A program made the translations under genes and the position numbers. The notes under the pieces are model-generated. The model was not told where the DNA came from. It did not search any database and saw only the letters and a list, made by a program, of their open reading frames with translations. A stretch of DNA of 64,000 nucleotides. It comes from Mesorhizobium sp. 1M-11 (lineage in GTDB: Bacteria; Pseudomonadota; Alphaproteobacteria; Rhizobiales; Rhizobiaceae). The DNA is taken from assembly GCF_001303895.1 (NCBI RefSeq), contig NZ_LJSD01000051.1, positions 434,001 to 498,000 on the forward strand, in the 5' to 3' direction. Shown here in pieces: positions 31,459-41,427 of this stretch. Each line of letters opens with the position of its first letter. The stretch's first letter is position 1.

Positions 31459-33981
31459 TTATCGGATGATCTCGCGCTTGCCGACATGGTTGGGCTCTCC
31501 GACGATGCCTTCCTGCTCCATGCGCTCGACGATCGAGGCGGCACGGTTGTAGCCGATGCCGAGGCGCCGCTGGATGTAGGAGGTCGAGCACTTCTTGTCG
31601 CGCAGCACCACCTTGACCGCCTCGTCATAAAGGTTGTCGCCATCCTCGGCGCCCATGCCGCTCTTGTCGAACACCGGGCTGTCGTCGACCTCGGGCAGTT
31701 CTTCCTCTTCATCGGCGGTGACCGTCTCGAGATATTCGGGCCTTCCCTGCGCCTTGAGGTGGTTGACGACATGCTCGACTTCGGCGTCGGAGACGAACGG
31801 GCCATGGACGCGGGCAATGCGGCCGCCGCCGGCCATATGCAGCATGTCGCCCTGGCCGAGCAGCTGTTCGGCGCCCTGCTCACCGAGGATGGTGCGCGAG
31901 TCGATCTTCGACGTCACCTGGAAGGAGATGCGGGTCGGGAAGTTGGCCTTGATGGTGCCGGTGATGACGTCGACCGAAGGACGCTGCGTGGCCATGATCA
32001 GATGGATGCCCGCGGCGCGCGCCATCTGGGCGAGGCGCTGGATGGCACCCTCGATCTCCTTGCCGGCGACCATCATCAGGTCGGCCATCTCGTCAACGAT
32101 GACGACAATGTAGGGCATCGGCGCGAGGTCGATCTCCTGTTCCTCGAACACAGGCGCGCCGGTGCCTTTCTCGAAGCCGGTCTGCACCTGCATCACCACG
32201 ACCTCGCCCTTGTCGCGGGCGACCGCCGCGCGCTGGTTGTAGCCGTCGATGTTGCGCACGCCGAGCCGCGCCATCTTGCGGTAGCGGTCTTCCATCTCGC
32301 GCACCGCCCACTTCAGCGCGGTGACCGCCTTCTTGGGGTCGGTGACGACCGGCGTCAAAAGATGCGGGATGCCGTCATAGATCGACAGTTCCAGCATCTT
32401 TGGATCGACCATGATCAGGCGGCACTCTTCCGGCTTCAGCCGGTAGAGAAGCGACAGGATCATGGTGTTGATGGCAACCGACTTGCCCGAGCCGGTGGTG
32501 CCGGCGACGAGCAGATGAGGCATCTTGGCGAGTTCGGCGATAACGGGCTCGCCGCCGATGGTCTTGCCCAGGCAAAGCGCCAGTTTGCAGCCCGTGTTGC
32601 GGAAGCCGTCGGACTCGATCAGCTCGCGGAAATAGACCGTCTCGCGGGTTTCATTGGGCAGTTCGATGCCGATGACGTTGCGGCCAGGGATGACAGCGAC
32701 ACGCGCCGAAATAGCCGACATCGAGCGGGCGATGTCGTCGGCGAGGCCGATGACGCGCGAGGACTTCACGCCCGGCGCCGGCTCGAACTCGTAGAGGGTG
32801 ACGACGGGGCCGGGGCGGACATGGATGATCTCGCCCTTGACGCCGAAATCCTCGAGCACGCTTTCGAGAAGATCGGCGTTCTGCTCCAGCCGCTCCTGCG
32901 ACATGTAGAAGCCCTGCCCTTCCGGCGGCAGCTGCAGCAGCTCTTCCGAGGGCAGCTCATAGTCGCCCGGCCCGACCTGCGCCGCTTCGCCAATCATGGG
33001 CAGTGACGGTGATTGGCGTGGGGCCGGCATGGTGATTTCGACAGTGCGCGACGGAGCGGCCGGCGCGGCGTCGTTTGCGGCAACGGGCCTGTTGGCTGAA
33101 ATGGCCACGGCGGCTGGCGTTTCAACGGCGGATGTCGCGGCCTCGACGACCGCTGCCGGAGCCTTGACCGTTTCCACGGGCGTCAGCTGCATCGAAGCCG
33201 ATACCTCGATGACCCTGTAGAGAGACGTCGCATCGGGCGCCACGACCGGCCTTGGTTCGTGCAGGCGCGCTGCGGGGACCTCGGCCTTTACGGGCACCGC
33301 AGGTGCCGACACCGGAGCAGGCGCCGTTGTCGGCTGCGGCACGAAGCCGGAAGCGAACTCGAAGAAAGCGTGGTCTGAAATATACGACCAGCGCGCGCTG
33401 CGCCGCGGCGCCGCGGCCTTGGCCGCCGGCTGATGCGTTGCAGCCTGGACGGTAGCGGCCGCTGCCGGAGTTGCAACGGTGGGAGCTGCCCGGGCGATGG
33501 GCGCTCCGGGTGAAGGGGCGACGGGTGCGGCTGGTGTTTGATCCACGACGCGCCTGGCCTGGCTCAGTTGTGGAGACGGCGCCGCGGCTCGCGGCTCAGC
33601 CGAAGCCGGCCTAGCTGTTACGGCCGGGGCCGGCGTGCGCGGCTGTGAAATGGAGCCGGCAGCCTGTTCAACGGGCTCGTGATGTTCATCCTCCGGCTTG
33701 ATCTTCTTGATCTCGCGGTCGGGCGTGCGCGTGAAGCGCACATTGGGCGCCAGGAAGAAATAGTCCTGCCATTCCGGCCGGGCAAATTCGCCCTCGCCGC
33801 CGAAATTGGGGAACACCGCGCCATCGCCCTGGGGCTTCACATATGTGTGTGCGTTGCCGTCGCGTCTGGCGATTCGGCCGGCGAAGTCAATCGCCGGCGG
33901 CGTGGTCTCGTGGCGGTGCGGCTCATCCTCCTCAAGCGCAACAGCCGTCAGATTTGCCCGAGAAAAACGCGTGGATGCCAT
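31459..33981 (-). CDS. ftsK: FtsK/SpoIIIE-type DNA translocase without membrane domain
   Basis: An 840-aa protein. The first 370 residues or so are an alanine/proline-rich linker with no hydrophobic helices. The motor follows, with Walker A AGTTGSGKSVAINT, ECRLIMVDPKMLELS and Walker B VVIVDEMADLMMV. The C-terminal gamma winged helix (DEAVKVVLRDKKCSTSYIQR) recognises KOPS-type sequences. Classical FtsK has four membrane helices at the N-terminus, so this soluble form is probably the second FtsK paralogue seen in rhizobia. The start at 33981 is preferred over 34074 from composition. Confidence 0.87.
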   Translation of the reverse strand: MASTRFSRANLTAVALEEDEPHRHETTPPAIDFAGRIARRDGNAHTYVKPQGDGAVFPNFGGEGEFARPEWQDYFFLAPNVRFTRTPDREIKKIKPEDEHHEPVEQAAGSISQPRTPAPAVTARPASAEPRAAAPSPQLSQARRVVDQTPAAPVAPSPGAPIARAAPTVATPAAAATVQAATHQPAAKAAAPRRSARWSYISDHAFFEFASGFVPQPTTAPAPVSAPAVPVKAEVPAARLHEPRPVVAPDATSLYRVIEVSASMQLTPVETVKAPAAVVEAATSAVETPAAVAISANRPVAANDAAPAAPSRTVEITMPAPRQSPSLPMIGEAAQVGPGDYELPSEELLQLPPEGQGFYMSQERLEQNADLLESVLEDFGVKGEIIHVRPGPVVTLYEFEPAPGVKSSRVIGLADDIARSMSAISARVAVIPGRNVIGIELPNETRETVYFRELIESDGFRNTGCKLALCLGKTIGGEPVIAELAKMPHLLVAGTTGSGKSVAINTMILSLLYRLKPEECRLIMVDPKMLELSIYDGIPHLLTPVVTDPKKAVTALKWAVREMEDRYRKMARLGVRNIDGYNQRAAVARDKGEVVVMQVQTGFEKGTGAPVFEEQEIDLAPMPYIVVIVDEMADLMMVAGKEIEGAIQRLAQMARAAGIHLIMATQRPSVDVITGTIKANFPTRISFQVTSKIDSRTILGEQGAEQLLGQGDMLHMAGGGRIARVHGPFVSDAEVEHVVNHLKAQGRPEYLETVTADEEEELPEVDDSPVFDKSGMGAEDGDNLYDEAVKVVLRDKKCSTSYIQRRLGIGYNRAASIVERMEQEGIVGEPNHVGKREIIR

Positions 33982-34247
33982 GCTGGAGACTCGCCGGTTT
34001 GAATGCCCCCTGAGACATAGGAACCGATGGTTAACAGTTCCTTCCGAAAACGGGCTGGATGAGAGGAAGAACACTCTCAGATGTCCTGACGACGAGAGCC
34101 CCGTTTGTCCGGGCGAGTGGAACCCCGTCAGCTTTGTAACTCACACCATCCGATATCCAGGCCTACGTTCGTCAGACGGAACGCCAGCGAAACGCGAAGC
34201 CGCGACGGCTGACCGGTTTGGCTGCACACGACGGAAAGGAGAGCGTA

Positions 34248-35786
34248 ATGTCTATGTCACCCACTGGTCTCACGACGCCTGGCAAGGCGCCGACGCAGTG
34301 CTGGATCGGCCTCGGCGTCATCGCGCTGCCTTGCATCCTCGTGTCGATGGACATGACGGTTCTGAACCTTGCGGTTCCGCATCTGGCGGCCGTCCTCAGC
34401 CCGAGCGCAGGACAATTGCTGTGGATCGTCGACATCTACGGCTTCATGGTCGCCGGCGCGCTCATGACGATGGGCACGCTTGGTGACCGTTTCGGGCGCC
34501 GGCGGCTGCTCCTCATCGGTGCCGCTTTCTTCGGTATCGCTTCGGCGGTGGCGGCATTTGCAACCAGCCCTGTTCAACTGATCGCGGCCAGGGCGCTTCT
34601 GGGTCTGTCCGCCGCGACTCTGGCTCCCTCCACGCTTTCGCTCATCCGGAACATGTTCGAGGACGAAGGCGAGCGACGCATCGCGATCGGCGTGTGGATC
34701 GCAAGCTTTTCCGCCGGGGCCGCGATCGGACCGGTGGTGGGCGGGCTTTTGCTGGAGCACTTCTGGTGGGGTTCGGTATTCCTCGTCAACGTGCCCATCA
34801 TGATTGTCTTGTTGACCCTCGGTCCGCTGCTTCTGCCGGAATACCGCGACCCGAACGCCGGGCGGCTCGACGTGGTCAGTGCCGGCCAGTCGCTTGTCGC
34901 GGCGCTCTCGGTGGTCTGGGGCCTGAAGCGCCTGGCCGAGCACGGGCCGGACGCAAGTTCTGCGGCGATGATCGTCGCGGGGCTGGCGCTTGCGGCCGTT
35001 TTCCTTCGTCGCCAGCGCCGTCTCGCAGATCCGATTGTGGACCTTTCACTCTTCCGCACCCCGGCATTCAGCATCGCACTGGCCGTGAACCTGGCCGGCT
35101 TCTTCTTCATGTTCAGCATTTTCTTCTTTGTCCCGCAGTACCTGCAACTCGTGGTCGGCCTGTCGCCGCTCGAAGCCGGGCTCTGGACCTTGCCCTCCGG
35201 AATTGCGTTCATCGCGGGCTCGCTTCTCTCGCCGGCGATCGCTGCAAAGCTGCAGGCGGAACGCGTGCTGATCGCCGCGCTCGTTGTCGCCGCGGCAGGG
35301 TTTGCGGTTCTGACGCAGGTGGATGCGGCCGGCTCGCTTGCCGTGGCCGTGATCGGTTCGGTGATCTTCTCGTTCGGTTTGACGCCGGTGATCACCTTGA
35401 CCACCGACATCGTGGTCGGCGCCGCCCCACCGGAGCGTGCTGGCTCCGCGGCCGCGCTCAGCGAGACGAGCAATGAGCTTGGCGGAACGCTCGGCATCGC
35501 CATCCTCGGAAGCATCGCAATGTCGGTCTACAGAGGCGCAATGGCCGGCGAACCGGCAGCCGCCTTGTCCGAGGCAGCGCAGGCCACGATCGGCGGAGCA
35601 GTGGCTGTGGCTGAAACACTCCAGCCGAAAGAAGCCGAAGCGCTCGTTTCAGCCGCTCGGGATGCTTTTACAGCCGGCATGCAATTGACCGCCGGCATTT
35701 CCGTCCTGGGCCTGCTCGCAACCGCTGCGCTCGCGGCGATGCTGCTTCGCCGGATGCAGTCGGGACCCTCGTGTCAGGAGGCCTGA
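34248..35786 (+). CDS. MFS drug efflux transporter, DHA2 (EmrB/QacA-like)
   Basis: A 512-aa inner-membrane protein with 14 predicted helices. It has motif A GTLGDRFGRRRLLLIG between helices 2 and 3, the helix 1 motif SMDMTVLNLAVPHL, and an ALSETSNELGGTLGIAILGS motif near helix 13, all typical of SmvA/QacA-type multidrug:proton antiporters. ATG 34248 has an AAAGGAGA site. It is divergent from ftsK and is followed 107 bases later by the DUF899 gene. No dedicated regulator adjoins it. Confidence 0.87.
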   Translation: MSMSPTGLTTPGKAPTQCWIGLGVIALPCILVSMDMTVLNLAVPHLAAVLSPSAGQLLWIVDIYGFMVAGALMTMGTLGDRFGRRRLLLIGAAFFGIASAVAAFATSPVQLIAARALLGLSAATLAPSTLSLIRNMFEDEGERRIAIGVWIASFSAGAAIGPVVGGLLLEHFWWGSVFLVNVPIMIVLLTLGPLLLPEYRDPNAGRLDVVSAGQSLVAALSVVWGLKRLAEHGPDASSAAMIVAGLALAAVFLRRQRRLADPIVDLSLFRTPAFSIALAVNLAGFFFMFSIFFFVPQYLQLVVGLSPLEAGLWTLPSGIAFIAGSLLSPAIAAKLQAERVLIAALVVAAAGFAVLTQVDAAGSLAVAVIGSVIFSFGLTPVITLTTDIVVGAAPPERAGSAAALSETSNELGGTLGIAILGSIAMSVYRGAMAGEPAAALSEAAQATIGGAVAVAETLQPKEAEALVSAARDAFTAGMQLTAGISVLGLLATAALAAMLLRRMQSGPSCQEA

Positions 35787-35893
35787 GATGCAGCAGCCCG
35801 AACCGCCCGCTCGCGGTCGACGGGCGTTGCGGGAAGTCGCCGACAAGGCGGCTTGCCGCAGCACGTGAAAACCATGGTGAAATGGAGGAAGGA

Positions 35894-36631
35894 ATGAACA
35901 ACGCCAAGGAAGACCAACCCGCCGCCCCGGAGGTTGTCGATCGCGCCGCATTCGAGACGCAACTCCAGGCCTTGCGCATTCGCGAGAAGGCGCACACCCG
36001 TCAGGGCGACGCCATCGCGGCCGAGCGGCGAAGGCTGCCGATGGTCGCGATCGATGGCGCAACTCCGCTTGTCGGCGAAGATGGACCCACGACGCTGCTC
36101 GACGCATTCGAGGGGCGCAGCATGCTCATCGCCTACTATTTCATGTGGTATCCTGGGAGGCCTGCCCCCAAGCAGTGCGAGGGCTGTACCTACTTCACCA
36201 CACAGGTTCGCGAACTGTCGCACCTGCACTCGCGCGACGTGACTTACGCCACCTTCTGCCAGGGTCCCTACGTGGAGAGCGCCCGTTACCGGGATTTCAT
36301 GGGCTGGGACATGCCCTGGTATTCGGCACAGGATTCGCTCGACACGCTGCTGGTCGGGCGACGCATCGGCATGATGCACATCGTCTGCTATCTGCGGCGA
36401 GAGACCGAAGTCTTCGAGACATATTGGACGACCATGCGTGGCGTCGAGACGATGGACAACACGTACCGCCTGCTCGATCTCACGATCTACGGACGGCAGG
36501 AAGAATTCGAAGATTCGCCGCAGGGCTGGCCCCAGGAATGGGGTGAAGACAAACACCCCATGCGCATCGACGGGCGCCCCATCTCGCAATGGCCGCGCTT
36601 GAAAGCCGGGCATTCCGATACGCTCGCGTGA
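35894..36631 (+). CDS. DUF899 family thioredoxin-like protein
   Basis: A 245-aa protein of the DUF899 family. It has the conserved FMWYPGRPAPKQCEGCTYF segment with two cysteines (CEGC) in a thioredoxin-like fold, then a long aromatic-rich region (WDMPWYSAQDSLD, YWTTMRG). ATG 35894 has GGAGG a few bases upstream. Its role is unknown; family members are often near transporters or regulators. A strong hairpin follows at 36653-36675. Confidence 0.8.
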   Translation: MNNAKEDQPAAPEVVDRAAFETQLQALRIREKAHTRQGDAIAAERRRLPMVAIDGATPLVGEDGPTTLLDAFEGRSMLIAYYFMWYPGRPAPKQCEGCTYFTTQVRELSHLHSRDVTYATFCQGPYVESARYRDFMGWDMPWYSAQDSLDTLLVGRRIGMMHIVCYLRRETEVFETYWTTMRGVETMDNTYRLLDLTIYGRQEEFEDSPQGWPQEWGEDKHPMRIDGRPISQWPRLKAGHSDTLA

Positions 36632-36652
36632 CGGCGCCGATTGGACGAGCTG

Positions 36653-36675
36653 GCTGACGCCGCGCTGGCGTCAGC
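36653..36675 (+). terminator. Hairpin terminator after DUF899 gene
   Basis: A perfect 9-bp stem GCTGACGCC/GGCGTCAGC with a GCGCT loop, 22 bases past the stop codon. Confidence 0.7.
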
Positions 36676-36761
36676 ATCATTGAGGGTGCGAACGCGTCCG
36701 ACCATCGGACGGTCGGCATCGCCCGATCACCTGAGCGCCCACCTGGCAGGATAGCTGCCCG

Positions 36762-37175
36762 TTATCCGCGCGCCTGAAAGCAGCCGCAATAGGTCATGGT
36801 CGATGTCGAGCGGAACGAGATGTCGAAGCCGCCGAGCGCTTGCTGATGGATGATCACGAGGGTGTTCGAGCCCGGCGGCGCCACGTCGCGGCATCTGGCT
36901 GCATCATCGGAATCGACCAAGGACGCAAGATAACGCCAGTTGACATCAGAGCCCCCGGTGTCGCCATCGCCCCATATCGTTTCCACGAAATCGCCGTCGA
37001 GATAGGTGAAACCTTGTTCGGCCCGCATGGGCCAAGACGGATTGCGGCCCTCCCAGGCCGCGTATTCCTCATCCGACGCCTCGTCGCCCGGTTCCGGTTC
37101 CCATTGCTTTTCCGTGAAAGACGCAGCGTCGACCTCGCTCGCGAATGTGGCGACAAAAATGTGGAAACGATGCAT
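36762..37175 (-). CDS. Small acidic protein, possibly Imm22-like immunity protein
   Basis: A 137-aa acidic protein starting MHRFHIFVATFASEVDAASF, followed by an EPGDEASDEEYAAWEGRNPS region and YLDGDFVETIWGDGD. The overall look (short, acidic, an early V-x-T-F strand, a conserved D-F-x-E) recalls polymorphic-toxin immunity proteins of the Imm22 type. The assignment is tentative and made from memory. It lies 59 bases after another acidic protein gene on the same strand. No toxin gene is adjacent, so it could be an orphan immunity gene. Confidence 0.5.
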   Translation of the reverse strand: MHRFHIFVATFASEVDAASFTEKQWEPEPGDEASDEEYAAWEGRNPSWPMRAEQGFTYLDGDFVETIWGDGDTGGSDVNWRYLASLVDSDDAARCRDVAPPGSNTLVIIHQQALGGFDISFRSTSTMTYCGCFQARG

Positions 37176-37234
37176 ATTCACGCCCATTGGCACCAGCCCG
37201 GATCAACGCATTCCTTGCGGGTTCACCGCGATCG

Positions 37235-38074
37235 TTATTCACCGTCGGACAAGGAGACGCTCGCCACGCGGCCATCGGACAAACAGTTGAGGAACTCGAC
37301 GAGACCGTAATATTCATCCTCATAGTCGTCTATGATAACCTCGTCGGACCCTGCCTTTCCCCTCCGCAGGAATATTTCGGCGTTGCCGCCCAGTTCGTCG
37401 ATCCTGGTGGTGTTCCGGAAGCAGCCACCGTCGCAGGCCCGAAGGAACAGATCTTCCAGCCGATCGAGATGACTTCTCGAAAACGCGCCGGCAGTTTCGT
37501 CGATCGCCGCAACAACACGTTCGTGTTCGCAAAGCTCCGCAGTGTCGGAAAACAACCTCGATTCGGGAACGCTTATCTCTGCATCCGCTGAATAATCTTC
37601 GAAGTTGGTCCGATCAGAGAGACGTTCATCCACGCCCTCCAATGCAACGATACGGATACCGGCCACTATTTCGGAGAATATGCTTCTCGCAGGCAGCGCG
37701 TCGGCATCCTCGCCGAGAGCGGCCCGGGCCTCTTCATAGGCGGCCTGGGGCGTGTGGTGAAGGTTAACGATCAAGCGCAGTGCCGCAACCAGCACATTGT
37801 GGTGAAGCCCCTCGGCTTCGCCGGGCAGCACGAAACCCTGTTCATTTCGCCATCCGATCGAAAGTCTTGCGGATTGCCGGGAAGACAGGAACGACCAGGA
37901 AAAGAAGCCCAGCCTCAGCGCGCCCTGCAGCTCCCGCACCGCGTCCTCCAGCGGTTCACGATCCGCCTCGCCATGGGACGGCGAATAGTCGACCGCGATC
38001 TCGAATTTTCGCAGGTAGAGCGGGACGGGTACGGTCGTTTCAACGGCTATCGAAACAAGAGAAGGCTCGGTCAT
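37235..38074 (-). CDS. Acidic hypothetical protein upstream of immunity-like gene
   Basis: A 279-aa acidic protein with no recognised family. ATG 38074 (MTEPSLVSIAVETTVPVPLY) is chosen; a TTG at 38086 lies too close to the AAGGGA site. It ends with an aspartate/glutamate-rich stretch (DDYEDEYYGLVEFLNCLSDG). It has no signal peptide or membrane segment. Co-directional with the immunity-like gene, so the pair may be an orphan immunity or accessory locus. Function unknown. Confidence 0.55.
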   Translation of the reverse strand: MTEPSLVSIAVETTVPVPLYLRKFEIAVDYSPSHGEADREPLEDAVRELQGALRLGFFSWSFLSSRQSARLSIGWRNEQGFVLPGEAEGLHHNVLVAALRLIVNLHHTPQAAYEEARAALGEDADALPARSIFSEIVAGIRIVALEGVDERLSDRTNFEDYSADAEISVPESRLFSDTAELCEHERVVAAIDETAGAFSRSHLDRLEDLFLRACDGGCFRNTTRIDELGGNAEIFLRRGKAGSDEVIIDDYEDEYYGLVEFLNCLSDGRVASVSLSDGE

Positions 38075-38414
38075 GATCGTATCCAAGTCCCTTCACGGTT
38101 TTGCGTTCGAGATGGACGCTGTCGCTGATCGCTTTTACCGCGCTTTTCGTCCCCGGCGCATTTCCTGCATTCGCTCGGGCGTAATTCCGGCTGAAATTTG
38201 GTGCCGTAGACATGGAAAGAAGTGGCGCACCACACCGGGTGATGATGATAACTACGTTTACGCTATAGCCCTCCAAAATGAGGCCTGAGCATCAGCCAGA
38301 ACCCAATGAAACCCCAGAGGATTTCCAGCCAGAAGCGCGTCTATTCGCCATTGCGCGACCTCGACCTTGTCGGACATGCTGGTTCCAAACTGACGACAAG
38401 CCGGTCGTTAACGG
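38075..38414. other. Intergenic region between chromosomal genes and defence-like cluster
   Basis: These 340 bases hold no convincing gene. A minus-strand fragment (about 38269-38340) would encode a short hydrophobic tail (FWLEILWGFIGFWLML) ending at TAG and preceded by a stop, possibly a gene remnant. A small GCCG/CGGC dyad lies at about 38400-38415. This is where an ICE boundary might fall, but no tRNA end or direct repeat was seen. Confidence 0.4.
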
Positions 38415-41207
38415 CTAGAAGCCGTACTTCTCTCGCCGTAGATTAAAGGCGGCCTCCCCGCCTTCCATGATACGTTTGATAGCCTCGCGTACCTCGGGCA
38501 CGTCGATGGCACCTTCGCCCGCGATCTTACCGCCTGACTGATCACCGGCCTTCCTATAGTCGCACCATGCGACCATCTCGGCATCGCCGTTGACGACAAG
38601 ATTGGCATTGTGGCTCACGAAGATAATCTGACGTTTCTGCTTCGCGCTCCACAACTGCTCGACGATCTCTTGCATCACCGGATTGTCGAGGTCTTCTTCG
38701 GGTTGGTCGATGAGCAACGGCGGACCTGGCTGATTGAGTAGCGTCTTCAAGAGCGCCGTCGCCTGCTGCCCAGCCGACGCATTCCTGAACGGCATATAGT
38801 CGCTTTCGCGGGCGCGATACTCGAAGACGGGCTCGCTCTTGATGTCAATGAGCGACAGCGCCAGCCAGTCATCTGCCGATAGTTTCCGGGCGATGCGGTC
38901 AAGATCGCCGGCAGTAAGCCCTGCCGCCGACAACGCCGGTGTTTCCGGGCGACGTTCGCTGCCCTCCTGGTCAGGATCGAAGACTGCGAGCGCTTCAAGG
39001 TCGTCAAGGATGCGCGACCATCGCTCCTGCGGATTATCGGCGCTGGTGATCGCCTCGCCAAGCGTCTCGACACGCTCTCGCCGCACGTTCGAGCCAGATA
39101 AGGATTCGCGGAGCCGCTCAACAAACTCGCTGGCGTCTGCGTAACGCCTGACATGAGCGCGGATAGCGCCGCTCGCGCTCTCGGTCAGCTTCTGGCATTG
39201 AGCGTCGAAAAGTCCATCCCGTTCAACCTTGAGTTCGTGCCAGCCTTGGCGTTCTGCGGCGTAAATGTCGCCCGCCGTCTTGAGGGACTTGAGGTCGTCG
39301 TTGAGGCGCGCCGTCTCTTTCTGAAAGGCGGACAACCGGCTCTCGATGACCTGCAACTGCTCCATGCGTTCGCGGTGCGCAGATGACCGTTTGACGGCTG
39401 CTTCGTAGGCTTCCCTGAAAGCCTGCAATTCTTGCTGCCACTTCGCCCAGGGTGTGCCGGGGGCAGGCTTGTCGGGCGTACGCAACTGTCCAAGCAGAGT
39501 GTCCACCGCCTGCTTCGCCTGCGTCATCAACGCGGTGTATTCGCCGTGCGCCGCCTTCAACAGGTCACCCTCGGGGGCCTCCGGTGGCGGTGCCGCCTGC
39601 TCGAGGCCAGCCGCGATTTCTGCCGACAGGTCGGATAGGCCGTTGGCGACGGACCGGAGGTCGCTCCGCCATCCGTCAACGGCTTCCTCAGCGGCGTCAT
39701 AGGACTTGCCCTGATTGAGGAGAGCTCGGTCGTCATCAGACAGGCCGGACAGGGAATTACGGAGGGCATCCGCCTGTTCTTGAAGCGAACGCGCTTCCAA
39801 CGTGCGGCGGGTGACCTCGCCCGTAAGCGCCTGCTGCCGGCGGTGATTGGCGTAGGTCTGCCTAATGCGTTCCGCCTTCTCAGAAATGCGGCGGTCGAGT
39901 TGTTCGAGCTCCATGCGTATGGGCGCGGTTATGAAGCGGGCAAGCTCATCGGTGCGCACGCTGACATCGCTCAGTTGCTTCTGGCTATATGCTTGCACGG
40001 GCAGCAGCGCGCGCGCCTCGGCCTCGTTACACGTGCGCATCTCGTCCGGGCCGACCTTAATAAGCAGGCTACCATCCTTGCTGTCTCGCCGGACGACATG
40101 GATCACGTCGTTCACGGTAAAGGTCACATCGACCGTCGCTCCCAGCAGCTTGAGGGTGTTTTCGATCAACCGGCTGCGGCGCGACTGATAGTTGGGCGCG
40201 TCCGGATCGTCCGTTGCCGGTGGCTGGTCGCACAGCGCCCAACGCAGGTATTCGAGGATGGTGGATTTCCCCGTCCCCCGCCCGCCGATGAGAGCGTTGT
40301 ATTGAGGATTGAACGCGAGGTCGATTGGGCCAAGAAACTGGCTGTTGCTGATACTGATGCCGGAAATAACGACGGAGGGAAGTTTCGGCTCGTCGTGCGA
40401 GATACGGGACTCCTGAGCAAGGCACGCCTGTCGCAGAGCCTCGGCAGTCGGCTTCGCCCACTTGATCCATGACGTGTGCTTGCCAAGGTCCGCATGGTCC
40501 TCTCGGCGATTGTCCGAAGTCTGGATGCAGGCGATGCGCTTGTTGCCCCAGGCTTTGCCCTTGCCGGCGAGAATGCTGACAGGTCCGGCCTTCAGGTCGC
40601 TGACCGTGCCGTCAACGTAGCCGCCGACGAAAGGCATTTCTTTGTACTTGGCCATCATGCCGTTGCGGAGAAGCGAGAACTTCCCTTCGCCGGTGACGTT
40701 GGGAAAGACGATGTGCCGGTCGCGCAACCACGTATGCTCGTCGAGCTTTTCTTTCAGAGCCTTGAGTGACTGGATGTTTTCAAGGCGCTCGGTTTGCGCC
40801 GTCTTCGCGTCGGCATCGGGCGCGGGGTTGATGGCGAGTGCTGTCAGCACTGCACCAAAGCGGTTTTCCTCGAAATCGGCATCCAGAATCAGGATGGCCT
40901 GACAAGGCACCGCGAGCGTCAGTTCAATGCCGGGAAAAACGACGAGACGCTGATCCTCTAGCAGCGGCGCGCCGTTCGCGTCGGTTTCGGCGAGCGCGGC
41001 GCGTTTCACGAATGGGATGAAAGCCATATCGTGATGATCGGTGATGGCTATTGCGTTGAGGCCCTTTTCGCGGCACGCCTCGACCAACTTGGTCGCATAG
41101 GCCATGCGCTCCACGTCGGTCGCATGGTTCGCGCCCGTCCATTGCAGATCGCGCGGCGAGTGAACCTGAAAATCGCAGCAATTATAGTGCGCCCCTTTGT
41201 CGATCAT
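38415..41207 (-). CDS. PHP phosphoesterase fused to SMC-like ATPase (TrlF-type)
   Basis: A 930-aa protein. Residues 1 to about 270 are a PHP-type phosphoesterase (DFQVHSPRD at 12-20, ITDHHD at 55-60, FPGIEL at 91-96) with metal-binding histidines and acids. From about 280 an ABC/SMC ATPase begins: Walker A IGGRGTGKSTILEY at 308-320, two coiled-coil arms (about 440-720), signature NASAGQQAT, Walker B PLLIDQPEEDLDN near 830 and a SVSHNAN-like histidine loop. I believe such proteins are now called TrlF-like. ATG 41207 follows GGGGGG. Last gene of the defence-like cluster; it probably cleaves nucleic acid or a nucleotide when the ATPase senses a target. Confidence 0.85.
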   Translation of the reverse strand: MIDKGAHYNCCDFQVHSPRDLQWTGANHATDVERMAYATKLVEACREKGLNAIAITDHHDMAFIPFVKRAALAETDANGAPLLEDQRLVVFPGIELTLAVPCQAILILDADFEENRFGAVLTALAINPAPDADAKTAQTERLENIQSLKALKEKLDEHTWLRDRHIVFPNVTGEGKFSLLRNGMMAKYKEMPFVGGYVDGTVSDLKAGPVSILAGKGKAWGNKRIACIQTSDNRREDHADLGKHTSWIKWAKPTAEALRQACLAQESRISHDEPKLPSVVISGISISNSQFLGPIDLAFNPQYNALIGGRGTGKSTILEYLRWALCDQPPATDDPDAPNYQSRRSRLIENTLKLLGATVDVTFTVNDVIHVVRRDSKDGSLLIKVGPDEMRTCNEAEARALLPVQAYSQKQLSDVSVRTDELARFITAPIRMELEQLDRRISEKAERIRQTYANHRRQQALTGEVTRRTLEARSLQEQADALRNSLSGLSDDDRALLNQGKSYDAAEEAVDGWRSDLRSVANGLSDLSAEIAAGLEQAAPPPEAPEGDLLKAAHGEYTALMTQAKQAVDTLLGQLRTPDKPAPGTPWAKWQQELQAFREAYEAAVKRSSAHRERMEQLQVIESRLSAFQKETARLNDDLKSLKTAGDIYAAERQGWHELKVERDGLFDAQCQKLTESASGAIRAHVRRYADASEFVERLRESLSGSNVRRERVETLGEAITSADNPQERWSRILDDLEALAVFDPDQEGSERRPETPALSAAGLTAGDLDRIARKLSADDWLALSLIDIKSEPVFEYRARESDYMPFRNASAGQQATALLKTLLNQPGPPLLIDQPEEDLDNPVMQEIVEQLWSAKQKRQIIFVSHNANLVVNGDAEMVAWCDYRKAGDQSGGKIAGEGAIDVPEVREAIKRIMEGGEAAFNLRREKYGF

Positions 41208-41427
41208 CTGCATCCCCCCAAGCGCATAGTATATTCTCTTGCTGCCTTCCGACGACCTCAGATTGCGGTTCTGAAAGCGCTTCGCTTTCAACCTCAACAA
41301 TATTGTTGGCCGGTGGCCGCAATGCCGGCGGGCCAGAAGCCGTGACCGTCCGGTTGATCTACGCGCCCCTTTCCTCGATCAGCACGCCGTCGCCAAGCAT
41401 GAGGGATACGAGTTTACGGGTGATCGG

